Notes under the pieces: model-generated
What the model was told of the DNA's origin: nothing
Seen by the model: only the letters and a program-made list of their open reading frames with translations
Databases searched by the model: none
Shown here: one piece after another, positions 41,133 through 50,280 of the stretch
Numbering within the stretch: position 1 is the first letter of the stretch
How the letters are laid out: every line of letters begins with the position of its first letter
NCBI RefSeq assembly: GCF_000328475.2
Contig: NC_026478.1
Coordinates: 1,860,001 to 1,924,000, forward strand
Direction of reading: 5' to 3'
DNA: 64,000 nucleotides
From: Mycosarcoma maydis
Taxonomy: Eukaryota > Basidiomycota > Ustilaginomycetes > Ustilaginales
Position numbers and translations under genes: made by a program

Positions 41133-42252
41133 TCTGATTGTTGCATCCTAATCGTGAATAGAATTCGTTTTTTGGCGTTTTCGGGTGAACGGTTCGCGCT
41201 GCCATAGTGCATCCGAGGCCAACGCTCGTCAGCTGAATTTCGGATTCGTACGATATCGAGATGCTCGTCTTTTCCGTACTTGCCGTTCTAGCCCTGAATA
41301 TCTCAGCGCAGGTCAGCACCCTTTCCCTCCCTTTTTCCATGCTGTTCTTCGCAGCAGCACACATCTGTATACAGCGAACAACACACACACATACCAAGAG
41401 CAATACAACTTGACAAACTAATTAAAAGATGGGATCACGGTGAATCTATTCCGAGAGCAGAAAGAATAGTAAAGAGGTCGTCTGCGGGCGTGGATGAGCT
41501 ATGAGAAGCTCTGGTAGGGGCGTAGACATCGAAAGGGGGACCATCCAACAGGCAAGGTTCTGTGCTCAGTGGACAGGTGAGACGAAAGGCGAGAGGTGAG
41601 CGGCGGTAGTGTCGCGAGCAGACATGCAGAGTCACAGCAATGAGGACCGAATCTGACGCAGTAGAAGCGATGGAGGATTTCTAGGTCGCTGGATGGCTGC
41701 TATGTTGGAGTAGATGGGAGAGAGTCGAGACGTATTTTGGATCGTCTGTGTTGGCAAAGGCTGAAGGAAGACTTCTGGGGATCTGAGGGCCGAGATTGCT
41801 AGACTGGTTGCGAGAACCAGAGCGAAGAGCAACGCTTTCTGCTTCGTGCTTTGGATTTCTTGGTGTTGACTCACAGCTTACTCCGTACACAGTCACGCAA
41901 GTGCTGCCAGTTAGTCCTGGTCTCAGCAAGCACTGAAATGGTCCACCCATATCTAATAGCCCCCGAGCTTTGGAGATTCAAACTATGGCCACTCAGTCAC
42001 GGCCAAGCATAAGGATAGCGACATGTTCGCGATTCGCGATGGACGTGTAACGTGTGAATTTCGATCGACTGTGAGGAGACCGATCCTGTGTTTTGCTCTT
42101 TCTCTCTTCTGACCACCATCATCGCAAAGCTGGCGCAGAAAATCCTGTTCTTTTACAACCATACATAGCCTTGTCCACATACCAAGCGAAATCTGCTTTT
42201 ATCTCACCACTTGATGATTCCTGGACAAAGCAGTTCGCGACTTTCTTCAAAC
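41133..42252. other. Convergent intergenic region with possible small spliced gene
   Basis: This 1.1 kb lies between the convergent CBR1 and senescence-domain genes. On the minus strand, between about 41.95 and 41.43 kb, there are open stretches with splice-like signals (GTGAGT near 41880) but no assembly I trust. The left part is the CBR1 3' flank. See findings. Confidence 0.4.
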
Positions 42253-43671
42253 TCAGTAAGGAGGGGGTCTCGGAGACTTTTCCCTAGTCGCAGAAGCTTG
42301 CGTAGATGCGCTAGTTGAAGCTCTGATGGGGTTGGAGATATCGGAAGCGACAGCCTCACCTTTCTCGTTGACCTTGATGGTCACCTCTCGGCCATCATCC
42401 AGTTTGGCCTTCATAACACGAGTACGTGCAGCCTTGAGGAGTGCACTTCGTCGGATGCCACGAACATCTTTGTAGATGATAAAGACGTTCTTACCTGCAC
42501 CGCCGACACCTTCTGCTACCTGGCGTGCGTCGGGACCATACTTGTGGCCCACAACGTCAGATGCGGCTTGACCGCCGGTGTAGAGTAGCGTTTGAGCACC
42601 AGTGTCAATACCGTCGAGAACGGTGTTGGCGGCGATGAGGCTGCGGTTGATGAAGCCACGGATACCAGTGGGTGCGGGACCGGCGGTGCCATCGGGGTTA
42701 ACTTTGCGCTGGATGCCTGTCTTTTTGCCGATCTTGTCACCGACGTTGCCTGCTACACGGAGGATAGCACCAGTGGTTTTGGAGGACACCTGGACGGCAG
42801 AACCAGACCAATCGTGAAGCGTTCGTACTCCCGCATGCGTCTTAGGCCCGAACTTGACCGGGTCACGGCCAACCCCGGCCCTTTCATTGTTGGGGGTCGA
42901 CGTTCCGGACGAGCCGGCAGCAGGAGACTTGGCGATGTAGGAATCAGCAGCATCTTGAATTTTGCCTCCGACGAACTCGGACGCTTTGATGATGGTACGC
43001 GAGATGGTGTCGGCACCACGAATCATCCAATCGCGCCTCTCTTCAGCAGAGAGGACGTCAGCTTCGGCATTTTGCTTTACACTATCGTTGGTGGGCTCGG
43101 GAGGAAGCTCAATCAGCACAGGAGCCTTTTCATTGCCGGAGTCAGACATGGCATCCGACTCGTGTACCGTGAAGTCCTGGATTACGCCAATTACTCTGCC
43201 GTCTTCGTCCATAAGCTCCATGGCGCCTGCATCCGAACGGTCCTCGTCGTGATATGCAGCGTATTGCGACAGAATCTGCTGGAAGCGAGACACATGTGCC
43301 ATACTGGTAGTTGGCGGAAGAGCTATTTTGATGGAAGCGCCTTCGAGTTCGAGCGAGGGGAAGACGTAAGAGCGCTTGGATAGGTCGCCCTGGGGAATGA
43401 TGGTTTGGGTGGCTGCTACTGGAAGAGAAAAGTCGTCGCCGATGGAGAGGACCAACCAGAGATCGGTGGCGTAATTGGGTTCCTTCTCACGCGAAGAGAA
43501 GGTGGTGCTTGGTCTGGTAGCATCTTGCAGCTCAATACTGACGAGCAGAGATTGGAGTGTGCCAGAGGCCAGGACGACTGTATCGCCCTCGTACTCTTGG
43601 GTGGCGATGGCTCCAGGGATGGCGAGGAGCTCTACGCCTTTTGAAGATTGGTTTGCGCTGGTGGACGTCAT
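42253..43671 (-). CDS. Senescence/spartin-domain protein
   Basis: A 472-residue protein starting at the ATG at 43671 (MTSTSANQSSKGVELLAI); the frame extends 13 codons upstream without an ATG. The C-terminal half (about 210-440) fits the plant-senescence/spartin-associated domain. It begins near RRDWMIRGADTISRTIIKA and continues through KTTGAILRVAGNVGDKIGKK, FINRSLIAANTVLDGIDTGA and KNVFIIYKDVRGIRRSALLKAARTRVM. Amphipathic Gly/Ala helices of this kind associate with lipid droplets or mitochondrial membranes in spartin. The N-terminal half (about 10-130) looks like a beta-rich domain. The cellular role in fungi is not established; the domain call is from pattern. Confidence 0.83.
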   Translation of the reverse strand: MTSTSANQSSKGVELLAIPGAIATQEYEGDTVVLASGTLQSLLVSIELQDATRPSTTFSSREKEPNYATDLWLVLSIGDDFSLPVAATQTIIPQGDLSKRSYVFPSLELEGASIKIALPPTTSMAHVSRFQQILSQYAAYHDEDRSDAGAMELMDEDGRVIGVIQDFTVHESDAMSDSGNEKAPVLIELPPEPTNDSVKQNAEADVLSAEERRDWMIRGADTISRTIIKASEFVGGKIQDAADSYIAKSPAAGSSGTSTPNNERAGVGRDPVKFGPKTHAGVRTLHDWSGSAVQVSSKTTGAILRVAGNVGDKIGKKTGIQRKVNPDGTAGPAPTGIRGFINRSLIAANTVLDGIDTGAQTLLYTGGQAASDVVGHKYGPDARQVAEGVGGAGKNVFIIYKDVRGIRRSALLKAARTRVMKAKLDDGREVTIKVNEKGEAVASDISNPIRASTSASTQASATREKSPRPPPY

Positions 43672-44957
43672 TTTGGCAAGAAGATATGGACGGCAATGGT
43701 AGGGAAGCAAGTGACGCTCGTGTTGACTAGTTTAGCTTGATAGAGGACTGACATGGCCAGACACCAAACAATTCCGTGATGCTGTACGTACTGCACAGTA
43801 CAGCATATTTGGGTCGAAAGAAGAACAAATTGACACTTTTGTCCGAGACTGATTCAATAAAGCTGTGTAGTGCTCCTATAATACATTTGTTGTATGGCAC
43901 CGCCGCGCTAGCCGTTGGCTTCACCCGTCGTGGGATGGCCTTTCGTGTGTTGTGTGTTGGCATCTTTGCCCTGTCCAGCATCTTCGAGGCTACATTCGTG
44001 ATTAACGCCGAAAAGCAGGACGTTTCATCTGCCTGCAGGATTCACCGAGTCACAAGTGTGGAGGAGCGCAATCATGAACCACGAACCACGAATGGGCATT
44101 CACAATTGTTTTTCTCGCGTGCATCTGTCCCCCCGCGTGCATGAACATGGGCGGTGTTGATTTTCTTGGCGCATCAGCTGGACGCGGTGATATCATAGGA
44201 ACAGTCGTCAGTGGCCAAACCGAATTGTGAATCGTGAATCACGAATCAGACCGAGGTTGCATTCACGAGTTGAACGTTTTAAATACAATCCTGAATTCTT
44301 GTTTGCTGGCCGACAACACTCGTGACTCGCGACTTGTGCATTGCTATCGTGTATCACGTACTAACAGAAAAAGCTGACAGGGGAGAAAGCTGAATCGTGC
44401 ATAAACAGCAGCATGAGTTCCTGAACAGCATACAAACAAGTCAGTAATGGCCACAACACTATCATAGTCGAGTGCAAGTCGTGAGTGGGGTATCAGTTTC
44501 GCAATCTCAAGCAACCAGCCAACGAGATACGGAACGTGGAACATGGAAAACTCTTCAGGATGTTAGATCTCGATTTTGCCCTCCACACAGCGAGTGTGAA
44601 ACCCACTCGTGACTGTAAGCACAAATTCATGAATCGTGAATCTGGAATCGTGAATCGTGCAGGTCGCGCTACTCACGACTTGTGACTGACTCGAAAAACC
44701 ACACACGCGAGCCGATTCAGCAGGTGGGCGTTGCCTAATGCTAACGTTTCAACCAATCGTGTCACTTTACTATTGTGCTTGTTCCTCTAAGATCACTCCC
44801 TCAGCTCCACGACGATTTGCATTGCTTCATTCCCCACCAAATCTACCATTGGCAGCAACGGCCAAAGCTCTGCAGAACCATACGCGCATACCTCCCGCTT
44901 CCGCCTACCCTTTAAGATTGCGCCCGTCCAGCAAAGACGCACTTGCATCTGCCGGCG
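43672..44957. promoter_or_regulatory. Divergent promoter region with hairpin and TCACGAT motifs
   Basis: This 1.29 kb separates the divergent senescence-domain (-) and E2 (+) genes. It has a 9-bp-arm inverted repeat (43779-43806), motif copies at 44230-44239, 44632-44641 and 44646-44655, and related GAACCACGAA variants near 44075-44095. No gene is supported. Confidence 0.5.
43779..43806. repeat. Inverted repeat, 9-bp arms
   Basis: ATGCTGTAC and GTACAGCAT are separated by 10 bases, which themselves include GTACTG. It is about 110 bp upstream of the senescence-domain gene start and could be a hairpin in the leader or a dyad binding site. Confidence 0.8.
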
Positions 44958-45767
44958 ATGGCCTCATCAAAACGAATTGGCAAAGAACTCGCCGACCTCA
45001 CCAAGGAACCCGTCGATGGTATCAGTGTCGAGCCCAAGGAGGACAACATTTACAAATGGGTCGCTAGGCTCAAGGGACCCGCAAAGAGCCCTTATGCAGG
45101 AGGCACTTTCTTGGTCGACATGGACTTCCCCATAGAGTATCCATTCAAGTCGCCCAAAGTGAAATTCAACACCCGCATCTATCATCCTAACATTGATGAG
45201 AGTGGAAGTGAGCATCACGGTCTGCGATGCCCTAGCCAAGCTGCCAAGCTGCCAAGCTCGTTACTGACATTTGGACATTCATCTTTGGTCCCATCCAGAT
45301 CTCTGTGTTGGTATCCTCAAGAGCGAGGCTTGGAAACCTAGCACCAAGGCGGTGACCAGTAAGTGGCAAGAACATGTTCTATACGCCGTCGCAAGCACTT
45401 CTGACCTGATTGAGGCTTCTGTTTTGCATCACTGCCGATTGAAACCGGGCGCTCAGTCTTACTGTCCATACTCCAGCTCCTCGACGAGCCAAACGCTGAC
45501 GATGCGTTGGTCGCTTCTATCGGTATGCTCTCACCCTCTCCATTGCAGCATTGTCTCCATAAGAGTTAAATTGACCGTCTCTTACCTGCTCGCAATGCTT
45601 CTTGTTTCTGCAGCTGAGCTCTACAACAAAGACCGAGCCAAGTTCGACAAGACGGCGCAGGAGTACACCAAAAAGGTAAGCTCCCGCACTCGACTATACA
45701 CAGCTTTAGAGACACTGACCTCGCTTAATTGCATCTTCTTTCGACCACACAGTACGCTTCAGCATAG
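44958..45767 (+). CDS. Ubiquitin-conjugating enzyme E2, five exons
   Basis: Exons are 44958-45207, 45299-45358, 45457-45522, 45614-45675 and 45753-45767, giving 150 residues. All four introns start GT (GTGAGC, GTAAGT, GTATGC, GTAAGC) and end AG, and the joined frame rebuilds a complete UBC fold. HPN is at 76-78 and the catalytic Cys is Cys86 (ESGNLCVGILKS), 8 residues after the HPN. It ends TAQEYTKKYASA. The region SEAWKPSTKA resembles UBE2L3 (NWKPATK), while EPNADDALV keeps the Asp-Asp pair of UBE2D/Ubc4. The orthologue is therefore unclear. The last exon encodes only YASA and the stop. The ATG at 44958 (GGCGATGGC) is the first Met. Confidence 0.9.
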
Positions 45768-46203
45768 AGACTGCTGCGACGCACACTCTGTCTAGAGCGA
45801 CTCGTGCACTTTAGTCTCAACCAAATTCCACCTCCATCATCAAACAATTTGTCTTTCACTATCATGAACGACGTGTACCAACAGCTGAATACTTGTAATG
45901 CATCGTTCTCGTTATATGCTATCACATTCTTGGGTGCTGTTTTCAACGCGAAGAATCGCAGACCAGAGCTAAGGATGACCTGCTTGAAATAATGCCCAAG
46001 TAATGATTGGCTGATTAGCAACACAACGAACGGCGATACGCGACTTTTTGTGCCACTATTTTGAGACATTTTGTTGTTGCTGGAAGAGCTTTGACCACTT
46101 TTATACACTTTGCTGACCTTGCGATTTGCTGCCAACTTTCTCCTCAACAAGCGGTATTTCGAAGTTCGCCGTAGCTGGACGTCCTCTGATTGTTCCGGTC
46201 AAG
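45768..46203. other. Intergenic region
   Basis: This 0.44 kb between the E2 gene and the Mcp1-like gene should hold a terminator and a promoter. I see no gene or repeat. Confidence 0.5.
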
Positions 46204-47115
46204 ATGGTCATGCACAGACTCGGACTGCGGCTGAGCGGATCGATACTCTGTATTCCGGCCTCCTACCGTCGACGAACGCTTCAGCTCTTGACACGGCTGC
46301 AAACAGCTTCCGCCGCGGCATTGTCAGCGTTCGCAGTAGTACATCTGTCCGCACCGCTGGTTGGGCTGCTGAATATCAATGTAGACGTGATTGACAGAGT
46401 TGATGCGGTGTCAAGGTGGATGCTACTCGGTCGTGTGGCGTATCAGAGCGGTGCGGGCGAGATTGTGTTAAGGACCTCGATCGCGACACATCTAGCTTCA
46501 GGGTTGGTCAAAAGGCTCATCACGCGCTTCACCACCTCGTGCTCCACTTCAAACACCAAGAATCAAAGAGGCCAGGAGAAGATCGAAGCGTTACCACCGG
46601 TGACACCTGTGAAGGCAAGGATGACGCTGGCTCAACTGTCAGGTTGGTTGCTGGCGCCGGTTGCATTGCACCACGCTTTCGTCAATCGGATCATCCCATC
46701 CTCTGAGCGAGCACCCATCTTGGCTCTCTCTCCGAGCGAATTGGACTACTCGTTCGTATCACACACCCTGTCGCATCCAAGTATGCAGGTGAGAACGTTC
46801 ATGGGGACAGCGTACATCGTGCTCATCGGGGCATTTGCCGTTCACGCCGTGTTTGCTCTTCCTGCACTGCTTCGATCATTGCCCTGGAACGGTTCGTCAG
46901 GTACACGCAACACATCGGTGACGCATAGAGCGAGCAAGCGCTATTCGAAAGCTACGGCGTCTTGGTCGTTAGCCACTGTTTTACTCGCCAGCTTGATCTC
47001 CATCATTCCATTAGGTCAAACGGACAAGATCCCGATTTCGAGCTCACTCAAGAATCGATACGACGCCGTGCTCGCTTTTGCTTGGCCCACCCATCTCTTC
47101 ATCTCAGCACGGTGA
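46204..47115 (+). CDS. MCP1: Mcp1-like mitochondrial membrane protein
   Basis: A 303-residue multi-pass membrane protein, starting at the first in-frame ATG (46204, MVMHRLGLRLSGS). The frame is open 26 codons upstream but only from a TTG. Hydrophobic helices lie around 28-50 (ASAAALSAFAVVHLSAPLVG), 140-160 (RMTLAQLSGWLLAPVALHHA), 200-225 (IVLIGAFAVHAVFALPALL) and 255-275 (WSLATVLLASLISIIPL). The pattern QLSGWLLAPVALHHAFVNR fits the Mcp1 transmembrane (DUF1691) family. Yeast Mcp1 is an outer mitochondrial membrane protein linked to Vps13-dependent lipid transfer. Its 3' end is 51 bp from the convergent RNase H-fold gene. Confidence 0.75.
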   Translation: MVMHRLGLRLSGSILCIPASYRRRTLQLLTRLQTASAAALSAFAVVHLSAPLVGLLNINVDVIDRVDAVSRWMLLGRVAYQSGAGEIVLRTSIATHLASGLVKRLITRFTTSCSTSNTKNQRGQEKIEALPPVTPVKARMTLAQLSGWLLAPVALHHAFVNRIIPSSERAPILALSPSELDYSFVSHTLSHPSMQVRTFMGTAYIVLIGAFAVHAVFALPALLRSLPWNGSSGTRNTSVTHRASKRYSKATASWSLATVLLASLISIIPLGQTDKIPISSSLKNRYDAVLAFAWPTHLFISAR

Positions 47116-47166
47116 AACACATCTTGTCACACACAAGCATACTTTGCGGCGCGCAACCGTCCTGGA

Positions 47167-48969
47167 TTAGATGCTCTGTGGGACCTTCTTCTTGGTCCAC
47201 CTCACCGTTCCAGGCTGTTGATTATCCTTACACGCGCCTACCTGCGCCAACCCGACCGCTACCTTGTTCTGCTCCTTACTCACCTTCCAGAACCTCACTG
47301 TGCAGTCGATCTCCTCATATCCTTTTACCGCTTTGTCCAGCAACTCCCACAGATCTCGATCGGGAACTTGTTCGCCTACCATACCCAGCGGGGATTCCGA
47401 CATGATCCGCCAGTTGTTATGACGCCACTCCCAGATCCAGCGCGTAATTCCGTCAACTAGCCACGTGTGATGTGTAGCGATGACGAGTTTGTCGAAGCCT
47501 TCCGTTTCCCACCGCGAGAATTCGAGTGCGGCCAGGGCGGAGCGAAGGGCAGCTCGCCGGAGGGTGGATCGGGCAAATTCGGGAGGCCGTTCAAGCCGGC
47601 GTGAGAAATTCGGTTCCACAACCACAGAGGGTAAGCGTGCGTGGGAAGCTTGACGACTACGCAGATCATGGGTGGGGCAAAAGACGAATCCGAGACCTGC
47701 GCGTTTCTCTTCGGCTTGATGTGTGGGTACAAGAGCCGATGTGTTGGTCTTGAGTTGGGCTTCTAGCGATTTGTAGTCGGGCAGCTTGCCCGCACCAAAC
47801 ATGGCTTTGCGCGTTGCTTCGACCGAAAAGTCGGTGGGGATTGAGCTGTACATTGAAGCTGTATCGGTTGCGCTGAAGCCAGTGGATGAGGCAACCGTGG
47901 TGAGAATCGAGTTTGTATCGCTAGTGCCCACCTTCATAGCTGCTACTTGTCCGGGTGTCAAAGCAGCGCCAGCGCACAGAATGAGCATCTGACGTGGATC
48001 CACTTTCCGCACGTATCGCAGTGGTCGCCATGGTCTAGGATCAGGTACGAAGAGATCTTCTATCAGCAGTTCTCCACCAGGTCGAGCCTTCTGGATCGTT
48101 ACGGCGTCCGATGAAGTTGCAAACAAGCTCGCTTCGTACGCTGACGGCACTCGTCCTTGCGTGGCCTCTTCGGATTGGGTGATGCCGAGCTTCTTTTCTC
48201 TTTCAGTGACACGGTCGAGCATTCGGTGCGAGGTCCAGTTTCCGGAAGCTGCCCAAGGCGTTCGTGCATGCGCCGCATCGCCGGTGATAGAAGGTGGCGG
48301 ACGGAAGGGTGTAGCGACTGCGTTGGCGGAAACGCTGACTGGCACCGTCTGTGTGCGTTCTGCTGTCAACGTAAGTGTGGTCATCTTGGAGTCCACCGAT
48401 GCAATGGTGGCGTTGGTCGCGATCGAGGCGGCATCACTTTCTTTTTCTTTGATGCTCTTTTCTGCTACCGGTTCTGTCGATGCGGTGTTGGAAACGTCGA
48501 AAGGCTTGCACATGTTGTTAACCGAAGCAGGCTTGGAACAGGAGTTCTCTACTTCCTCCTGGTACGCTTGAGCCTGAGTTCTCCCTTTTTCGTCTAATTG
48601 AGGTCCTTTTTTCGCGGCTGCATCGATGCTAGCTTGCCTCTTCGCCTCAATCTCTGTAATGAAATCGTACTCCTTGGTATTACAATCATGCATAGTAGCA
48701 GGGATGAACAGCCGTTTCACCGAGTTGTGCTGGGCCAGCGCATCTGGGGCGTAAGAGATGCCACCGGGGGTATCTAACCTGACCTGATACGCAGATGCTT
48801 GTTGCTGGGATGCATTCTGCCCAGCTATAGCAGCAGCATCGCCGTTGGTGGTAGGCAATACGGCTTCGTACGAGATGCCGCTGTCGTAGAGGCGCTTCGA
48901 CGTGGATCCAGATTTGGAAGCAGAGGGCCGAGCCCACGCTTGCAGATAGCGATAGTCTGGTGCTGACAT
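47167..48969 (-). CDS. RNase H-fold protein with substituted active-site residues
   Basis: A 600-residue protein starting at the ATG at 48969 (MSAPDYRYLQAWARPSASKS); an 18-codon upstream extension lacks an ATG. The C-terminal part (about 325-560) has the order of a type I RNase H domain: a first strand MLILCAGAAL (about 328-337), AGLGFVF (about 424-430), helix STLRRAALRSALAALEF (about 468-484), then KLVIATHHTWLVDGITRWIW (about 494-513) and PDRDLWELLDKAV. In active enzymes these positions read DG, RAEL and TDS. Here the first Asp is Cys332, the Glu is Ala474 and the second Asp is His500; only the later RDLWELL Asp remains. Catalysis is therefore doubtful. The N-terminal half is low-complexity. 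Confidence 0.75.
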   Translation of the reverse strand: MSAPDYRYLQAWARPSASKSGSTSKRLYDSGISYEAVLPTTNGDAAAIAGQNASQQQASAYQVRLDTPGGISYAPDALAQHNSVKRLFIPATMHDCNTKEYDFITEIEAKRQASIDAAAKKGPQLDEKGRTQAQAYQEEVENSCSKPASVNNMCKPFDVSNTASTEPVAEKSIKEKESDAASIATNATIASVDSKMTTLTLTAERTQTVPVSVSANAVATPFRPPPSITGDAAHARTPWAASGNWTSHRMLDRVTEREKKLGITQSEEATQGRVPSAYEASLFATSSDAVTIQKARPGGELLIEDLFVPDPRPWRPLRYVRKVDPRQMLILCAGAALTPGQVAAMKVGTSDTNSILTTVASSTGFSATDTASMYSSIPTDFSVEATRKAMFGAGKLPDYKSLEAQLKTNTSALVPTHQAEEKRAGLGFVFCPTHDLRSRQASHARLPSVVVEPNFSRRLERPPEFARSTLRRAALRSALAALEFSRWETEGFDKLVIATHHTWLVDGITRWIWEWRHNNWRIMSESPLGMVGEQVPDRDLWELLDKAVKGYEEIDCTVRFWKVSKEQNKVAVGLAQVGACKDNQQPGTVRWTKKKVPQSI

Positions 48970-50280
48970 GATTGTGTTGCAATGAAACAATGGTGATGAG
49001 CAGAAGGAGGGAAGAACAGCCACATCGAGTCGACGGGTTCAGGGTCTGTTCTGTGTTGGTTGGTAGCACGTTGAGCTGCATCCACTTCTGAAACGCGCCT
49101 GCAGATTCACCAAAACAAGCACACACACCAACACAACCCTCTCGTGTATCACATATTTATATCGGACCAATAGCGGTCAGCCGACGTGATTAATTTACGA
49201 TTTCGGAGCTTGCTGCCGAACACTCGTGACTTGTTTTTTTTTTTTTTTTGTCACTGTACTCAAGACTTCCGAGACTTGCTGGATTTCCGCAACGAAGTGG
49301 AATAACTTCTGCTTAGCCCTAACCCACCGCGTTCTTTTTTTTTGTTTTAACCATTATTATACAGTAAATATCGTGTACATCAGGCTGTACACGAGCTATC
49401 CATGTGAATCGTGATTTGCACCGTGGCAAATAGCGCGATGACCCTCCCTACTTAAGCGCTAAGAAAGCTACCTCGCGCTTTGTTGAATGTTTAAACAGCA
49501 CACAGCAGACGGAAGCACACAGTTCGTAGTGGAACTTCTATGGGTGACACCAATGGAGGGAACACGAGTCAGGCAGCAATCTTACACGTAGCGCTTGACA
49601 AGGGACAAGTGCGGCAAGTGAGGAGAGTCGCGAAGAGAAGGCATGGTAGGAGGTAGATGAGTGACCGTGGTCCGTGGTCCACGGACGAGCATCCGCTATG
49701 TTACACTTGGTGACTGTGGGACCAAGTTTTGAGAAAATCAAGCGGGCAAGGGTGAGGGGTTCTCACAGAATAGGACCAGTGCGTTCCTCTTCGCCCTCTT
49801 GAGCTCATTCAGGCCCGCAATCTCGGCGCTCAGAGCTTTGGGGCCGTAGCTTGCATCAGATTCGCCAACGAAGAAGAACCACAATTTTTTGGTCGATGAA
49901 GCCAACCAGTCAGCCAGTCAGCCAGCTATGGAAGGAGGTTGAGGAGATGGCAACTGATCCTCTTTGAGACATTCTTCTTGCTGTGTAATACGACAGAGTC
50001 ACCCCAGCCCTTGCGCGTCTCTTTCCTGCCTTCCTCTGCACCACCCGCTTCGCCATCTTCCACTTTGCATGTTACGAATTGCCCTGTCCGAACGCTTTAT
50101 CTGCTGGAGCCAACACCGAACAGCCCTCCTCTCAACCTTCGCTACCTGGGCCACTGATGCGCCTTACCTGAACACGCTTATCAATATGCTCGACGCGTGA
50201 CTACACTCTTTACACCCGTCTCAAACGTCAAATTACAGTATATCACGGCTCGCTTTGAAGTACACTCGCAATGAACGAAT
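48970..50280. other. Intergenic region with poly-T tract and possible unassembled exon
   Basis: This 1.3 kb holds the promoter of the RNase H-fold gene (-) and the 3' flank of the PRISE gene (-). It contains a 16-T run (49234-49249), an AATCGTGATT motif near 49386, a three-unit 8-bp repeat (about 49908-49925) and a 59-codon minus-strand open stretch (49917-49741) of coding-like composition but without a start. See findings. Confidence 0.45.
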
